Of a stretch of 64,000 bases of DNA, positions 1 through 8,584 are shown piece after piece (the first letter of the stretch is position 1; every line of letters begins with the position of its first letter). Under the pieces are notes generated by a model, which searched no databases, had not been told where the DNA came from, and saw only the letters and a list, made by a program, of their open reading frames with translations. The translations under genes were made by a program, and so were the position numbers. The DNA comes from Thalassovita autumnalis (GTDB taxonomy: Bacteria > Pseudomonadota > Alphaproteobacteria > Rhodobacterales > Rhodobacteraceae), in assembly GCF_001458255.1 (NCBI RefSeq), contig NZ_CYSB01000040.1:62001-126000 (forward strand). Direction: 5' to 3'.

Positions 1-1258
1 GGCAGCCCGCATAGACATTGCCCAGCGAATAGGTCGGGAAGTAACCAAACAGGCCCACCGACCAATGCACATCCTGCAGACAACCGTTTGAAGGTTTGTC
101 GACCGCATAGCCAAAATCTGCATGGAAACGGTCGTTCCAGGCCGCCTCCAGATCCTTCACCGCCAGATCGCCCTGCATCAGCGCGCGCTCTAGGTCGAAC
201 CGCAGCATGACATGCAGGTTATACTGCACCTCATCCGCCTCAGTCCGGATATAGCCGTCATTGACGCGGTTCACGGTGCAATAGAACTCCTCGGGGCTGT
301 CGATACCGAAGTCCCCAAAGGCCTCACGCATCTGGCCATAGACCCAGCCCGAAAACGGCGCAGACCGGCCCAGCTGGTTTTCGTAAATCCGGCTCTGGCT
401 TTCATGTACGCCCATCGACACGCCGCCACCAATTGGTGTCAGCAGATAAGCGTCATCGACGTTCTGCTCATAACAGGCATGGCCGACCTCATGGATGGTC
501 GAATAGAAACAGTTGAACGGATCCAGTTCACTGGTGCGGGTGGTGATACGCACATCATGGCCGGAGCCCGAGGAGAACGGGTGCACCGCCTTGTCAATCC
601 GGCCATGGTGCAGATCATAGCCAAAGGCCAGCGCCAGTTTCTCGGTCAGCCGCATCTGCTTAGCGGGGTCAAAATGCCCCTTCAGACGCTGCGGGGCCTC
701 AGCCGCCAGCACCGCCTCCCGCAGGGCAACCAGACGTGGCCGCATGGCCCCAAACATCGCAGCCAGCTCGGCAGCGGTCATGTTGGGCTCATAGTCATCG
801 ATCATGGCGTCATAGACATCGCCACCATCAGCCAGCGCCTGACCTTCCTGACGTTTCAGCGCCACCACCTGTTCCAGCACCGGCAGGAAAGCGGGCACAT
901 CTTCGTCCGCGCGGGCCTGCGCCCACTGACCTTGGGCCTTGCTGGTGACCTTGGCAATTTCGACCGCCAGATCGGCCGGCACCTTGCTGGCGCGATCATA
1001 GCTGCGGCGGATTTCGCGCAGCTGTGCCTGTCCCACAGGATCCAGTTCCCCGGCATCAATCGCCGCCAGCCATTGCCCCACCTGCGGATCCGTTTTGCGC
1101 GTATGCAGGATCTTTTCCATCGCGGCCATTTCCTCGGCCCGCTGATCCGCGGCGCCGCGCGGCATCATGGTTTCCTGATCCCAGCCCAAGCGGCCCGCCA
1201 CTTGGCCAAGGGCCACCGTATCGCGGGCAAAGCCCATCAGATTGTCAAAAGCACTCAT
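1..1258 (-). CDS. Carboxypeptidase Taq family (M32) metallocarboxypeptidase, truncated by window edge
   Basis: Zinc metallopeptidase that trims C-terminal residues from peptides, probably cytoplasmic since no signal peptide is seen. About 419 N-terminal residues are present; M32 enzymes usually have about 490-500, so only the C-terminal end is missing. The zinc motif HEVGH lies near residues 256-260 and is followed by the family block GGGVSMGVHESQSR and, further on, LQDVHWS. The ATG at 1258 lies 5 bases after the ctaA stop codon, so the two genes are probably cotranscribed. The family call is firm; the physiological substrate is not visible from sequence. Confidence 0.93.
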   Translation of the reverse strand, partial: MSAFDNLMGFARDTVALGQVAGRLGWDQETMMPRGAADQRAEEMAAMEKILHTRKTDPQVGQWLAAIDAGELDPVGQAQLREIRRSYDRASKVPADLAVEIAKVTSKAQGQWAQARADEDVPAFLPVLEQVVALKRQEGQALADGGDVYDAMIDDYEPNMTAAELAAMFGAMRPRLVALREAVLAAEAPQRLKGHFDPAKQMRLTEKLALAFGYDLHHGRIDKAVHPFSSGSGHDVRITTRTSELDPFNCFYSTIHEVGHACYEQNVDDAYLLTPIGGGVSMGVHESQSRIYENQLGRSAPFSGWVYGQMREAFGDFGIDSPEEFYCTVNRVNDGYIRTEADEVQYNLHVMLRFDLERALMQGDLAVKDLEAAWNDRFHADFGYAVDKPSNGCLQDVHWSVGLFGYFPTYSLGNVYAGC

Positions 1259-1263
1259 ATCAC

Positions 1264-2412
1264 TCACGCTCCGCGGATTGAGGTTACAATGGGGTATCCC
1301 GACAGGAACCGCGCCCGCAGGATCAGGGTAAACACAAGGATGGCAAAGACCTGATGGACAATCGCCACATTCCACGGCGCGGCGGTCACAACCGTATAGA
1401 TGCCCAGAACAACCTGCGCCGACAGGGCGATAAAGGCAGCGGCAAAGGCCGCGCGTGTCGCCCCATGGGCCGATTTGCGCCCGCGCAGAAAGACAACGAT
1501 GGCAAATGCAAACAGCAGATAGCCCACCATACGGTGAATGAATTGCACCAGCCCCGGATTTTCAAAGAAGTTCTTCCAGAGCGGTGAAATCGAAAAGGCC
1601 TCGGGCGGGAAAAATTGCCCCATCATCAGCGGCCAATCGGTAAAGCTGCGGCCTGCGTCAATGCCAGCGACCAATGCCCCCAACAGGATCTGCACCCCCG
1701 CCAGATGCAACAATCCCGTGGACAGGCCCCACAGCTTGGCCTCTTTCTGGCGTCGCGCCTGCATCAGATCCCGCTCTGGCCGGCTGAGCAGCATGATGAA
1801 CCAAGCAATATAGCCAAGGATCAAGAAGGCCAGCCCCAGATGGGTCGCCAACCGGTAAGAGGCAACCGTCGTCACCCCCTCACCCGATGTGACGCCTGAT
1901 GCCACCATCCACCAGCCAACAGCCCCCTGTAGCCCGCCAAGCCCGCCGATAAACAACAAACGACCGGTCCAGCCGGTGGGGATCTGTCGCGCCAGCAAGA
2001 ACCCGAAAAAGCCAAGGGCCCAGACAAGTCCAATCACCCGACCGATCTGGCGATGGCCCCATTCCCACCAGTAGATCTCTTTGAAATCGGCCAGTTCCAT
2101 CCACTGGTTGTCGATGGCCCATTGGTCGATCTGCTTGTACTTGTCGAATTCCGCCTGCCAGTCGGCCTCGCTCAGCGGCGGGATCGCGCCCGTCACGGGC
2201 CGCCATTCGGTGATCGACAGCCCGCTGTCCGTCAAACGGGTCAGCCCGCCCACGACAACCATCACAACGACCATGGCAAACAACACCATCAGCCAGGCAC
2301 GAATGCCCCGCCTGGCGCCACCGCGCCCCTGATCAATCATGCCGCCCTGAGGCGTCGGGGTGCTGGCCTTCTGCTCGCCAACCTCTTCAAAAATATTACG
2401 CTTCTGGCTCAT
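1264..2412 (-). CDS. ctaA: Heme A synthase (CtaA/COX15 type)
   Basis: Integral inner-membrane enzyme that oxidises the C8 methyl of heme O to give heme A for aa3-type cytochrome oxidase. The 382-residue product has several hydrophobic segments. The first is followed by the family signature GGLTRLTDSGLSI near residues 45-60, and an HRMVGY block lies in the C-terminal half. The Cys pairs of Bacillus-type enzymes are absent, as in proteobacterial COX15-like proteins. The ATG at 2412 was chosen because GGAGGG sits just upstream; the frame stays open 17 codons further but without a ribosome-binding site. The M32 peptidase gene follows directly. Cytochrome oxidase genes are not in the window. Confidence 0.96.
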   Translation of the reverse strand: MSQKRNIFEEVGEQKASTPTPQGGMIDQGRGGARRGIRAWLMVLFAMVVVMVVVGGLTRLTDSGLSITEWRPVTGAIPPLSEADWQAEFDKYKQIDQWAIDNQWMELADFKEIYWWEWGHRQIGRVIGLVWALGFFGFLLARQIPTGWTGRLLFIGGLGGLQGAVGWWMVASGVTSGEGVTTVASYRLATHLGLAFLILGYIAWFIMLLSRPERDLMQARRQKEAKLWGLSTGLLHLAGVQILLGALVAGIDAGRSFTDWPLMMGQFFPPEAFSISPLWKNFFENPGLVQFIHRMVGYLLFAFAIVVFLRGRKSAHGATRAAFAAAFIALSAQVVLGIYTVVTAAPWNVAIVHQVFAILVFTLILRARFLSGYPIVTSIRGA

Positions 2413-2504
2413 TCTGCCCTCCGATTCCGGCGCAGGATATGGTGTGGTCTTGGGCCGCGGCAATCCCCCGCGACCAGATGTCTTAGTCTATGGCGGCGGA
2501 CTGC

Positions 2505-3257
2505 TCAGTCCTGACCGCCGCGCTCTTTCCAGCGCACCATCTGGCGCATCACCCCGTGCAGCATCTGCGTGTCCGACCGGGTCAACCGCATACGTGACCA
2601 GAGGTTGCGCAGGTTCACTTTCATACCTTCGGCCTTTTCCGGCGGGAAGAAGAAGCCAGCCTGATCCAGCCGCTCTTCGTAATGTTCGGCCAGTTTCTCA
2701 ACCTCAATGGTGCTGGCCCAGTCAGAGCCCGCCATTTCCACCCGTTCGCCTTCGATCTCCACGCTCTGACGGCGGAACTCATAAGCGGTCAGAAGCACAC
2801 ATTGCGCCAGGTTCAGGCTAAAGAACTCAGGGTTCACCGGCACGGTGATGATCGCATTGGCCCGCGCCACATCTTCGTTTTCCAACCCCGACCGTTCTGG
2901 GCCAAACATCACCGCCACTTTTTCACCGGCTGCAATTTTCTGCCGCGCCAGCTCCATCGCTGCCTCGGGACTGTAGACCGGTTTGGTCATGCCGCGCCCG
3001 CGTGCCGTGGTGGCAAAAACAAAGGTGCAGTCATCCAGCGCTTCGGCCACGGTGTCATGCACCCCGGCCTCATCCAGCAGACGCCCCGCGCCCGAGGCCA
3101 ATGCCACAGCGCGCTGGTTCGGCCAGCCATCGCGCGGATCCACAATCCGCATCCGATCCAACCCAAAGTTCCACATCGCCCGGGCCGCCGCCCCGATGTT
3201 TTCCCCCATCTGCGGGCGGACCAGAACAAAGCTCGGCTGTGGAATTTCGCTGGGCAT
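2505..3257 (-). CDS. trmJ: tRNA (cytidine/uridine-2'-O-)-methyltransferase TrmJ
   Basis: SPOUT-superfamily methyltransferase that puts a 2'-O-methyl group on nucleotide 32 of the tRNA anticodon loop. The 250-residue protein shows the SpoU motifs in order: the Asn in MGENIGAAARA (near 20), MFGPERSGL (117-125) and SLNLAQ (147-152), which build the trefoil-knot S-adenosylmethionine site. The C-terminal 80 residues form the TrmJ-specific extension. A GGAG box lies 7 bases upstream of the ATG. It runs in the same direction as ctaA but is separated by about 90 bases, so it may have its own promoter. Exact base specificity is inferred from the family. Confidence 0.92.
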   Translation of the reverse strand: MPSEIPQPSFVLVRPQMGENIGAAARAMWNFGLDRMRIVDPRDGWPNQRAVALASGAGRLLDEAGVHDTVAEALDDCTFVFATTARGRGMTKPVYSPEAAMELARQKIAAGEKVAVMFGPERSGLENEDVARANAIITVPVNPEFFSLNLAQCVLLTAYEFRRQSVEIEGERVEMAGSDWASTIEVEKLAEHYEERLDQAGFFFPPEKAEGMKVNLRNLWSRMRLTRSDTQMLHGVMRQMVRWKERGGQD

Positions 3258-3348
3258 CTCTGCACTCCAAAAATTGCAATGAGGCCTGATAATCTACCCC
3301 CGCGACCTTTCCAACCCCTCGTGCAGGGCTTGGCCTTTCAATGATCTA

Positions 3349-3370
3349 CAAATACTCAAATTCCCGCCGC
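3349..3370 (+). repeat. Short intergenic repeat, copy 1
   Basis: The 17-mer CAAATACTCAAATTCCC occurs here and again, identically, at 17855-17871, both times in non-coding sequence near the end of a gene. A related but diverged sequence (AAAATACTCC followed by G/A-rich bases) lies near 48566-48585. The identity is seen directly; function is unknown. Confidence 0.5.
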
Positions 3371-3425
3371 TGGCCACAACGCGAAACGCCCGCTAGGCTA
3401 ACCCTATGCAACCGGAGGCACCCGA

Positions 3426-3755
3426 ATGGCTTATGACGAAGGACTGGCCCATCTGATGCGCGATGATCTGAGCGAGGAGCGCGGCATCACCGAAAAGAAG
3501 ATGTTCGGCGGGCTGTGTTTTCTGCTCAACGGCAATATGGTCTGCGGCGTTCACAAAGACGGCGGCATGTTCCGCGTCGGCAAACCGCGTGAGGCCGAGG
3601 CGCTGGCGATTGAGGGCGCGCGGGAGATGGATTTCACCGGTCGCCGCATGGGTGGCTTCATCGATGTGGACAGCGATCTGATGGGTGATGATGCCCGGCG
3701 CGGTCAGGTGATGGCGCTGGCCCTTGCTAACGCACGCGCGCTGCCGCCGAAATAA
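3426..3755 (+). CDS. TfoX N-terminal domain protein
   Basis: Small 109-residue protein matching the N-terminal domain of the competence regulator TfoX/Sxy, without the C-terminal helix-hairpin-helix part. The typical KKMFGGLCFLLNGNMVCGV block lies around residues 21-40. A GGAGG box sits 8 bases upstream of the ATG. Stand-alone TfoX-N proteins are common in alphaproteobacteria and have no proven role in natural transformation there; the domain is often called YjqA-like in other genomes. It is transcribed away from trmJ. Confidence 0.85.
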   Translation: MAYDEGLAHLMRDDLSEERGITEKKMFGGLCFLLNGNMVCGVHKDGGMFRVGKPREAEALAIEGAREMDFTGRRMGGFIDVDSDLMGDDARRGQVMALALANARALPPK

Positions 3756-3860
3756 TCAGCGCCTGAGCCCAGCCGCCAATAGCCAAAGCGCAAAATCCGC
3801 GCTATAGCGACGCGACGCGCTAAACCCGCGTAAAGACCCGCAATTGAAGGAGCCGCGCAG

Positions 3861-4481
3861 ATGGCAGATGTTGAGCAGCCGCAGATCTATCTGATCACCC
3901 CGCCTGAGTTTGAATTGTCGCGGTTTCCTGAACGGCTGGCGGCGGTGCTGGATGCGCATGAGGTTGCCTGCGTCCGCCTGGCCCTTGCCACCCGGGATGA
4001 GGATAAGATCAGCCGCGCTGCAGATGCGCTGCGCGAAGTGACCTATGCCCGCGATGTGGCGCTGGTGATCGACAACCACATCCTGCTGGTCGAACGTCTG
4101 GGCCTTGATGGCGTGCATCTGACCGATGGCGCCCGTTCCGTGCGCAAAACCCGCAAAGCACTAGGCGCGGACGCCATTGTAGGCGCATTCTGCGGCGCCT
4201 CCAGTCACGATGGCATGACCGCGGGCGAAGCCGGCAGTGACTATGTGGCCTTTGGCCCGCTGCGCGACACCGGGCTGGACGACGGCACCGTTGCTGAAAA
4301 GGATCTGTTCCAGTGGTGGTCAGAAATGATCGAAGTGCCCGTGGTGGCCGAAGGCGCCCTGACCGCTGAAATCGTCAAAGAGATTTCCCCTTTCACCGAT
4401 TTCTTCGGTGTAGGTGAGGAGATCTGGAACGAAGACGACGCCGTGAAAGCGCTGGCGGATCTGAAAGCCCAGTTTAGCTAA
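3861..4481 (+). CDS. Thiamine-phosphate synthase-like (ThiE/TenI family) protein
   Basis: A 206-residue TIM-barrel protein of the ThiE/TenI family. It begins with a typical QIYLITPP strand, has a GVHLTDG loop near 92-98 and a DYVAFGPL strand near 133-140. Canonical ThiE follows that Gly-Pro with a Thr-x-Thr-Lys loop that binds the pyrimidine pyrophosphate; here the corresponding text is RDTGLDDG, so the loop is degenerate. No other thi genes flank it. It may be a genuine but divergent thiamine-phosphate synthase, a TenI-like relative, or a protein with another substrate. AAGGAG lies 8 bases before the ATG. Confidence 0.75.
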   Translation: MADVEQPQIYLITPPEFELSRFPERLAAVLDAHEVACVRLALATRDEDKISRAADALREVTYARDVALVIDNHILLVERLGLDGVHLTDGARSVRKTRKALGADAIVGAFCGASSHDGMTAGEAGSDYVAFGPLRDTGLDDGTVAEKDLFQWWSEMIEVPVVAEGALTAEIVKEISPFTDFFGVGEEIWNEDDAVKALADLKAQFS

Positions 4482-4559
4482 GACGTTCAGCTAAGGACCG
4501 CTGTAACTCTGCTGGGCATCTGACCTCAGGTGCCTCGTCAGAATGTCTCTAAAACGCGA

Positions 4560-5729
4560 TCAGACCTCGACCCCCATGCCCCGCAGCACCGCATGGGCGG
4601 CGCGTTTGCCGGGGGCCTGACCACCACGGCCAAGGCGTTGCATGGTCAGCTCCATCGCTTCCTGCTGTCCACGGGCGCCTTTCAGCACATCGTTTACCGC
4701 TGGCGCGATCAGCTCAGGCAGGCAGCGTTTGCCGATAAACTCGGGCACCGTGCGGGTGTCAGAGACCAGATTGACCAGCGTCACGGTGTCAACTTTCAGC
4801 ATTCTGGTGATGATGATCCGGCTGAGCCAGTTCATGTCATAGGCGATCACCATCGGGGTGCCGGCCGCAGCAAGTTCCAGCGAAACCGTGCCCGAAGCCG
4901 CCAGCGCCGCATCTGCGGCAGCAAATGCCGCTGCTTTTTCCAGTTTGTAGATCGCCGGATCCATGCCGCGGGGGTCCATCACCAGCGGTTCCACCGGCCA
5001 ATCCGCCACCTGTTCCTTAACCAGATCGGTGACATTTCCGGTGGTTGGGATCACCACGTTCAGATCGGGGTGTTCTGCCACAACATCTGCCAGCACCGCC
5101 CCAAAGGTTGGCGTCAGGCGGCTGACCTCTCCCCGGCGGGATCCGGGCAGCACCAGTAGAACCTTGCCCTTGCCCCAGCGATGTTTGGCCCGAAACAGCG
5201 TGGCCTCGGCTGCGCTGGCCTGTGGTTCGGACACCACGGGATGGCCGACGAAGCTGCATTCCATTCCCGCCGCTTCCATCAGCGGTGGCTCAAACGGTAA
5301 CAGCGCCAGCACGTGATCAATGACCTTGGCCATTTTATCGGCCCGGCCTTCCCGCCAGGCCCAGACTGAGGGCGCGACATAATGCACGGTGCGGGTGTTG
5401 GAGGCCGCTTTGACCAGCTTGGCCACCCGCAGGCAAAAATCCGGGCTGTCGATGGTGATCATCACATCCGGTTTGGTGCTCAGCGCCGCATCGGCTGTTT
5501 CCGCAATGCGGCGTTTCAGCTGGCGGTATTTGGGCAGGATCTCAGCCAAGCCCATGACCGAAAGCTCATCCATGGGAAACAGGCTGTCGAGGCCTTCGGC
5601 CTGCATCAGCGGGCCGCCCACGCCAGAAAACTCGACCTCGCCTTCCAAAAGGTCGGTCAGCCCGGCCATCAGCGCGGCACCCAGACGGTCGCCCGAGGCT
5701 TCGCCCGCAATGAGGAAGATGCGCATCAT
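4560..5729 (-). CDS. lpxB: Lipid-A-disaccharide synthase
   Basis: Peripheral membrane glycosyltransferase (GT19) that joins UDP-2,3-diacylglucosamine to lipid X to make the lipid A disaccharide. The 389 residues begin with the family signature RIFLIAGEASGDRLG and contain HYVAPSVWAWREGR near 140, LLVLPGSRRGEV near 200 and a GTVSLELAAAGTPMV block near 283. The start codon overlaps the lpxI stop (ATGA), so translation is coupled. It is the last gene of the envelope cluster. No clear U-tract terminator is seen in the 78 bases that follow. Confidence 0.97.
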   Translation of the reverse strand: MMRIFLIAGEASGDRLGAALMAGLTDLLEGEVEFSGVGGPLMQAEGLDSLFPMDELSVMGLAEILPKYRQLKRRIAETADAALSTKPDVMITIDSPDFCLRVAKLVKAASNTRTVHYVAPSVWAWREGRADKMAKVIDHVLALLPFEPPLMEAAGMECSFVGHPVVSEPQASAAEATLFRAKHRWGKGKVLLVLPGSRRGEVSRLTPTFGAVLADVVAEHPDLNVVIPTTGNVTDLVKEQVADWPVEPLVMDPRGMDPAIYKLEKAAAFAAADAALAASGTVSLELAAAGTPMVIAYDMNWLSRIIITRMLKVDTVTLVNLVSDTRTVPEFIGKRCLPELIAPAVNDVLKGARGQQEAMELTMQRLGRGGQAPGKRAAHAVLRGMGVEV

Positions 5730-6544
5730 GACAGCGCCTCAAACTCTTCGGCGATCAGGAACATCCCGGCCTCAGCCAGTGCCACAAGGGTCCGCTCACG
5801 TTCCAGGATCATCACCCGGCCGGCCTGAATGGCAATACCTGCAAGTCCCGCCGCCTGTGCCTGAGCCACCGTGTCTGGCCCAATTGCGGGCATATCCACC
5901 CGCAGGTCCTGACCGGTTTTGGCCGCCTTGATGAACACGCCTTTCTGGCCGCGGCGCAGATGTGGGTTGGTGCGCGCCACAGCATCCAGCATGAATTCGG
6001 TGCCTTGCAGGGTCTCAACCCCAAGCACCAATCCACCCGCGACAACACAGCCCTGCCCCACATCATGCGGTGACAGCGCCGCCAATATCGCAGCCCCCCG
6101 CGCCATATCCGAGCGGTCTGTTTCAGCCGGGTCCGGTCCTGCCAGCAGCCCCGGCGCTGCGGTCAAATCGGCCAACAACGCATGTGCGCCAAGAACGGCG
6201 AAGCCCTGTTCCTCAATGATGGCAATCACCAGCCGCAACAGGGCATCATCGCCCCCCTGCATCGCCGCCATCAGACGCGGTGCAAGGGACACCATCAAGG
6301 GATCAAGCGCAGTGGGATCCAGCGGTGGGCGGCTCATCGAGCCAGCCATGACGATGCGGGTCACGCCCTGTTCGCGCAGGGCGGCAAACATCTCGCCCAG
6401 GCGTTCAAACCGATGGGTTTGAACCGCCCCCGTCAGCTGGTGGGCGACCCCATCAAACACGACACACAGCGCGTCAGGATGCGCCGCCGCCAGTTCCACA
6501 GGCAGCGCCCCATTGCCAGCAAGGATCGCCAGACCTCCCGTCAT
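5726..6544 (-). CDS. lpxI: UDP-2,3-diacylglucosamine diphosphatase LpxI
   Basis: Hydrolyses UDP-2,3-diacylglucosamine to lipid X and UMP, the step before LpxB. This is the DUF1009-type enzyme that replaces LpxH in most alphaproteobacteria. The 272-residue sequence opens with LAILAGNGALPVELA and carries the C-terminal FIKAAKTGQDLRVDMPAIG block typical of the family, near 208-226. The gene sits between lpxA (3 bases upstream) and lpxB (4-base overlap), exactly where the pathway would predict. No lpxH was seen in the window. Confidence 0.95.
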   Translation of the reverse strand: MTGGLAILAGNGALPVELAAAHPDALCVVFDGVAHQLTGAVQTHRFERLGEMFAALREQGVTRIVMAGSMSRPPLDPTALDPLMVSLAPRLMAAMQGGDDALLRLVIAIIEEQGFAVLGAHALLADLTAAPGLLAGPDPAETDRSDMARGAAILAALSPHDVGQGCVVAGGLVLGVETLQGTEFMLDAVARTNPHLRRGQKGVFIKAAKTGQDLRVDMPAIGPDTVAQAQAAGLAGIAIQAGRVMILERERTLVALAEAGMFLIAEEFEALS

Positions 6545-6547
6545 GGT

Positions 6548-7333
6548 TCACCGCGGGGTCAGGAAGGAGCGATCGGACGCCCCGGTCACGAAATCGACGA
6601 TCTGACGCACATAGTCGCTGTCCGTCTCCTCGCCGATGGTGCGGACACGTTCCTGGAAGGTGCCGTTTCCGTCTGCCATCTGCTTCAGCGCGGCCCGCAG
6701 GGCCGAGATGTCAGCCCGTGGCACGCCGCGACGTTTCAACCCCACAAGGTTCAGCCCGTCCAGTTCTCCCCGTGCGGCCTGAACCAGGCCATGCGGGATC
6801 ACGTCCGCCGTCACCATCGACAGCGCGCCGATGATGGCCCCCTGCCCGATGCGCACCCATTGATGGATGCCAGACAGACCGCCGATGATCACGTCATCTT
6901 CGATTTGCACATGGCCGGCGATGGCCACCTGATTAACCACGATCACCCGGTCGCCAATGATCGCATCATGCGCCACGTGGCAGCCCGCCATGAACAGGCC
7001 ATCGTCGCCAACCTTGGTCAGACCGCCACCGCCTTCGGTGCCGGCATTCATTGTGACATGTTCGCGGATCCGGTTGCGTTTGCCGATCTCCAGTCGGGTG
7101 TTTTCCCCTTTGAACTTCAGGTCCTGCGGGATCTCACCGATCACGGAAAAGGGAAAGATTACAGTTTCTTCGCCCACTGTGGTCTGGCCGGTGACCACCA
7201 CATGGCTTTTCAGTTCCACACGGTCATGCAGCACCACGTCCTTGCCGATGATGCAGAACGGGCCGACCTTGCAGCCATCGCCGATCTGAGCACCGTCTTC
7301 AATGATCGCAGAGGGGTGAATGTCAGCAGTCAT
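6548..7333 (-). CDS. lpxA: Acyl-ACP--UDP-N-acetylglucosamine O-acyltransferase
   Basis: First enzyme of lipid A synthesis: transfers a 3-hydroxyacyl chain from acyl carrier protein to UDP-GlcNAc. The 261-residue protein shows the left-handed beta-helix hexapeptide repeats through residues 5-190, with the catalytic-His region GCHVAHDAIIGD and the HVTMNAGTEGGGG loop. The C-terminal helical part ends in FLTPR. It starts 6 bases after the fabZ stop and runs into lpxI, giving one translational unit. Chain-length specificity cannot be read from the sequence. Confidence 0.97.
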   Translation of the reverse strand: MTADIHPSAIIEDGAQIGDGCKVGPFCIIGKDVVLHDRVELKSHVVVTGQTTVGEETVIFPFSVIGEIPQDLKFKGENTRLEIGKRNRIREHVTMNAGTEGGGGLTKVGDDGLFMAGCHVAHDAIIGDRVIVVNQVAIAGHVQIEDDVIIGGLSGIHQWVRIGQGAIIGALSMVTADVIPHGLVQAARGELDGLNLVGLKRRGVPRADISALRAALKQMADGNGTFQERVRTIGEETDSDYVRQIVDFVTGASDRSFLTPR

Positions 7334-7339
7334 ACCCGC

Positions 7340-7810
7340 TTACCCTTCGTTTGCGCTGAGATCCATCATCGCGGTGAATTCACATTCGCAGGCCAATTCG
7401 CCGTCAACGGTGGCCACGCCCGAGAATTTCCAGACCTTGCCACCCGGTTTGCCGCGCGTGGTGGTCACGTTCAGCTCCAGCACATCGCCCGGCACCACCA
7501 TGCGGCGGAATTTGGATTTCTCGATGGCCATGAAATAGACCAGCATATTCTTGTCGGCCATATCCAGCGCGGTGCCAACCATAACGGCCGCGGTCTGTGC
7601 CATGGCTTCGATGATGGTCACGCCGGGCATGATCGGCTTGCCCGGGAAATGGCCTTGGAAGTGCGGCTCATTCATGGTGACGTTTTTGATGCCTTTGCCA
7701 GACTGATAGCCATCAATATCGACAACTTTGTCCACCAGCAGGAAGGGATAGCGATGCGGGATAATCCGTTGGATCAGATCGATATCCGCCGACAGAAGCT
7801 GCTCGGTCAT
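7340..7810 (-). CDS. fabZ: 3-hydroxyacyl-[acyl-carrier-protein] dehydratase FabZ
   Basis: Hot-dog fold dehydratase of fatty acid elongation; it competes with LpxA for 3-hydroxyacyl-ACP, which explains the shared operon. The 156-residue product has the active-site stretch [15 protein letters not shown] with His54, and the catalytic Glu68 in IIEAMAQ. The ATG at 7810 was chosen for its AAAGGAAAA box 6 bases upstream; the longer reading frame to 7885 has no such site and adds a proline-poor, non-homologous tail. It is preceded by ompH with an 87-base gap. Confidence 0.96.
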   Translation of the reverse strand: MTEQLLSADIDLIQRIIPHRYPFLLVDKVVDIDGYQSGKGIKNVTMNEPHFQGHFPGKPIMPGVTIIEAMAQTAAVMVGTALDMADKNMLVYFMAIEKSKFRRMVVPGDVLELNVTTTRGKPGGKVWKFSGVATVDGELACECEFTAMMDLSANEG

Positions 7811-7897
7811 ATTGTTTTCCTTTCTGGCAGAAGTCTTCTTGGAGGTGATCCCTAGCAACTCCCCCCGCGCGGGGCAAGCACCCAAGGCAGGCTGCGC

Positions 7898-8584
7898 CTA
7901 GTCAGCCGGGCCCACTGTTACGGGATCAAGGGGCTCTGGGACAACAACAACAGGCTGCTCAGCGCCAGTGGTATCGCCCGTGGCATCGTTATGGGCTTCG
8001 GGCTGTACGGCCAGTTGATCGGTTGTGAGAGGGCTGCCGTCACCGATCTGCGCATTGATCCGGCCAACGGCCAGCGCGGTGACGTCAATCGCCAGCGCCG
8101 ACATGAATATCGTGCGGTTTTCCACGATGACCGAGGCGCCTGCATCACTCATCAATCCCTGCAGCACAGGGCTAGCCGCTTCAAGGAAACGGCGCTGCGC
8201 CAGATCACGCTGGGTGGTCAGAACGCGCAGTTTGGCGCTTTGTTCCTGGCGGATCTGCTGCACCTTTGCATCGAAGGCGTCGGCCAGGGCGCGAAATTCA
8301 TCAGCGCTGAGGCTGCTGCGTTGATCTGTCAGCTGCTGTTCTTCTTCTTGCAGTGCGGTTTCGATTTCGCGGTTTTCTGCCTCCAGCAGACGGCCTGCGG
8401 CTTCGAACTCACGCTGCACACGCAACCCAAATGCGGATTGCGTGAACAGTTTTTCACTGTCGATGGTCAAGATGGGCGACAGCGGCGCCTTAAATTCCTG
8501 CGCCAAGGCCGGTGCCACAGGGGCTGCAATCAGCCCCAAAGCCACCACGCCCCAGCGCAGGCTATGCGCGACGTGACCGAACAT
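7898..8584 (-). CDS. OmpH/Skp family periplasmic chaperone
   Basis: Predicted periplasmic holdase that carries unfolded outer-membrane proteins to the Bam complex. The 228 residues begin with a signal peptide (hydrophobic run near 11-27, cleavage after APALAQ). A long helical, Glu/Gln/Arg-rich segment follows at about 55-135, matching the coiled-coil tentacles of Skp. A proline/valine-rich tail follows the OmpH domain and is longer than in enterobacterial Skp. The start overlaps the bamA stop as TGATG, so the two are translationally coupled. Confidence 0.9.
   Translation of the reverse strand: MFGHVAHSLRWGVVALGLIAAPVAPALAQEFKAPLSPILTIDSEKLFTQSAFGLRVQREFEAAGRLLEAENREIETALQEEEQQLTDQRSSLSADEFRALADAFDAKVQQIRQEQSAKLRVLTTQRDLAQRRFLEAASPVLQGLMSDAGASVIVENRTIFMSALAIDVTALAVGRINAQIGDGSPLTTDQLAVQPEAHNDATGDTTGAEQPVVVVPEPLDPVTVGPAD

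Noticed and set aside
6182-7855. 557-codon open frame on the plus strand opposite lpxI, lpxA and fabZ
   Set aside because: It is a by-product of the G+C-rich codon bias of three well-recognised minus-strand genes. Its residues (many His, Arg, Gln) match no family.
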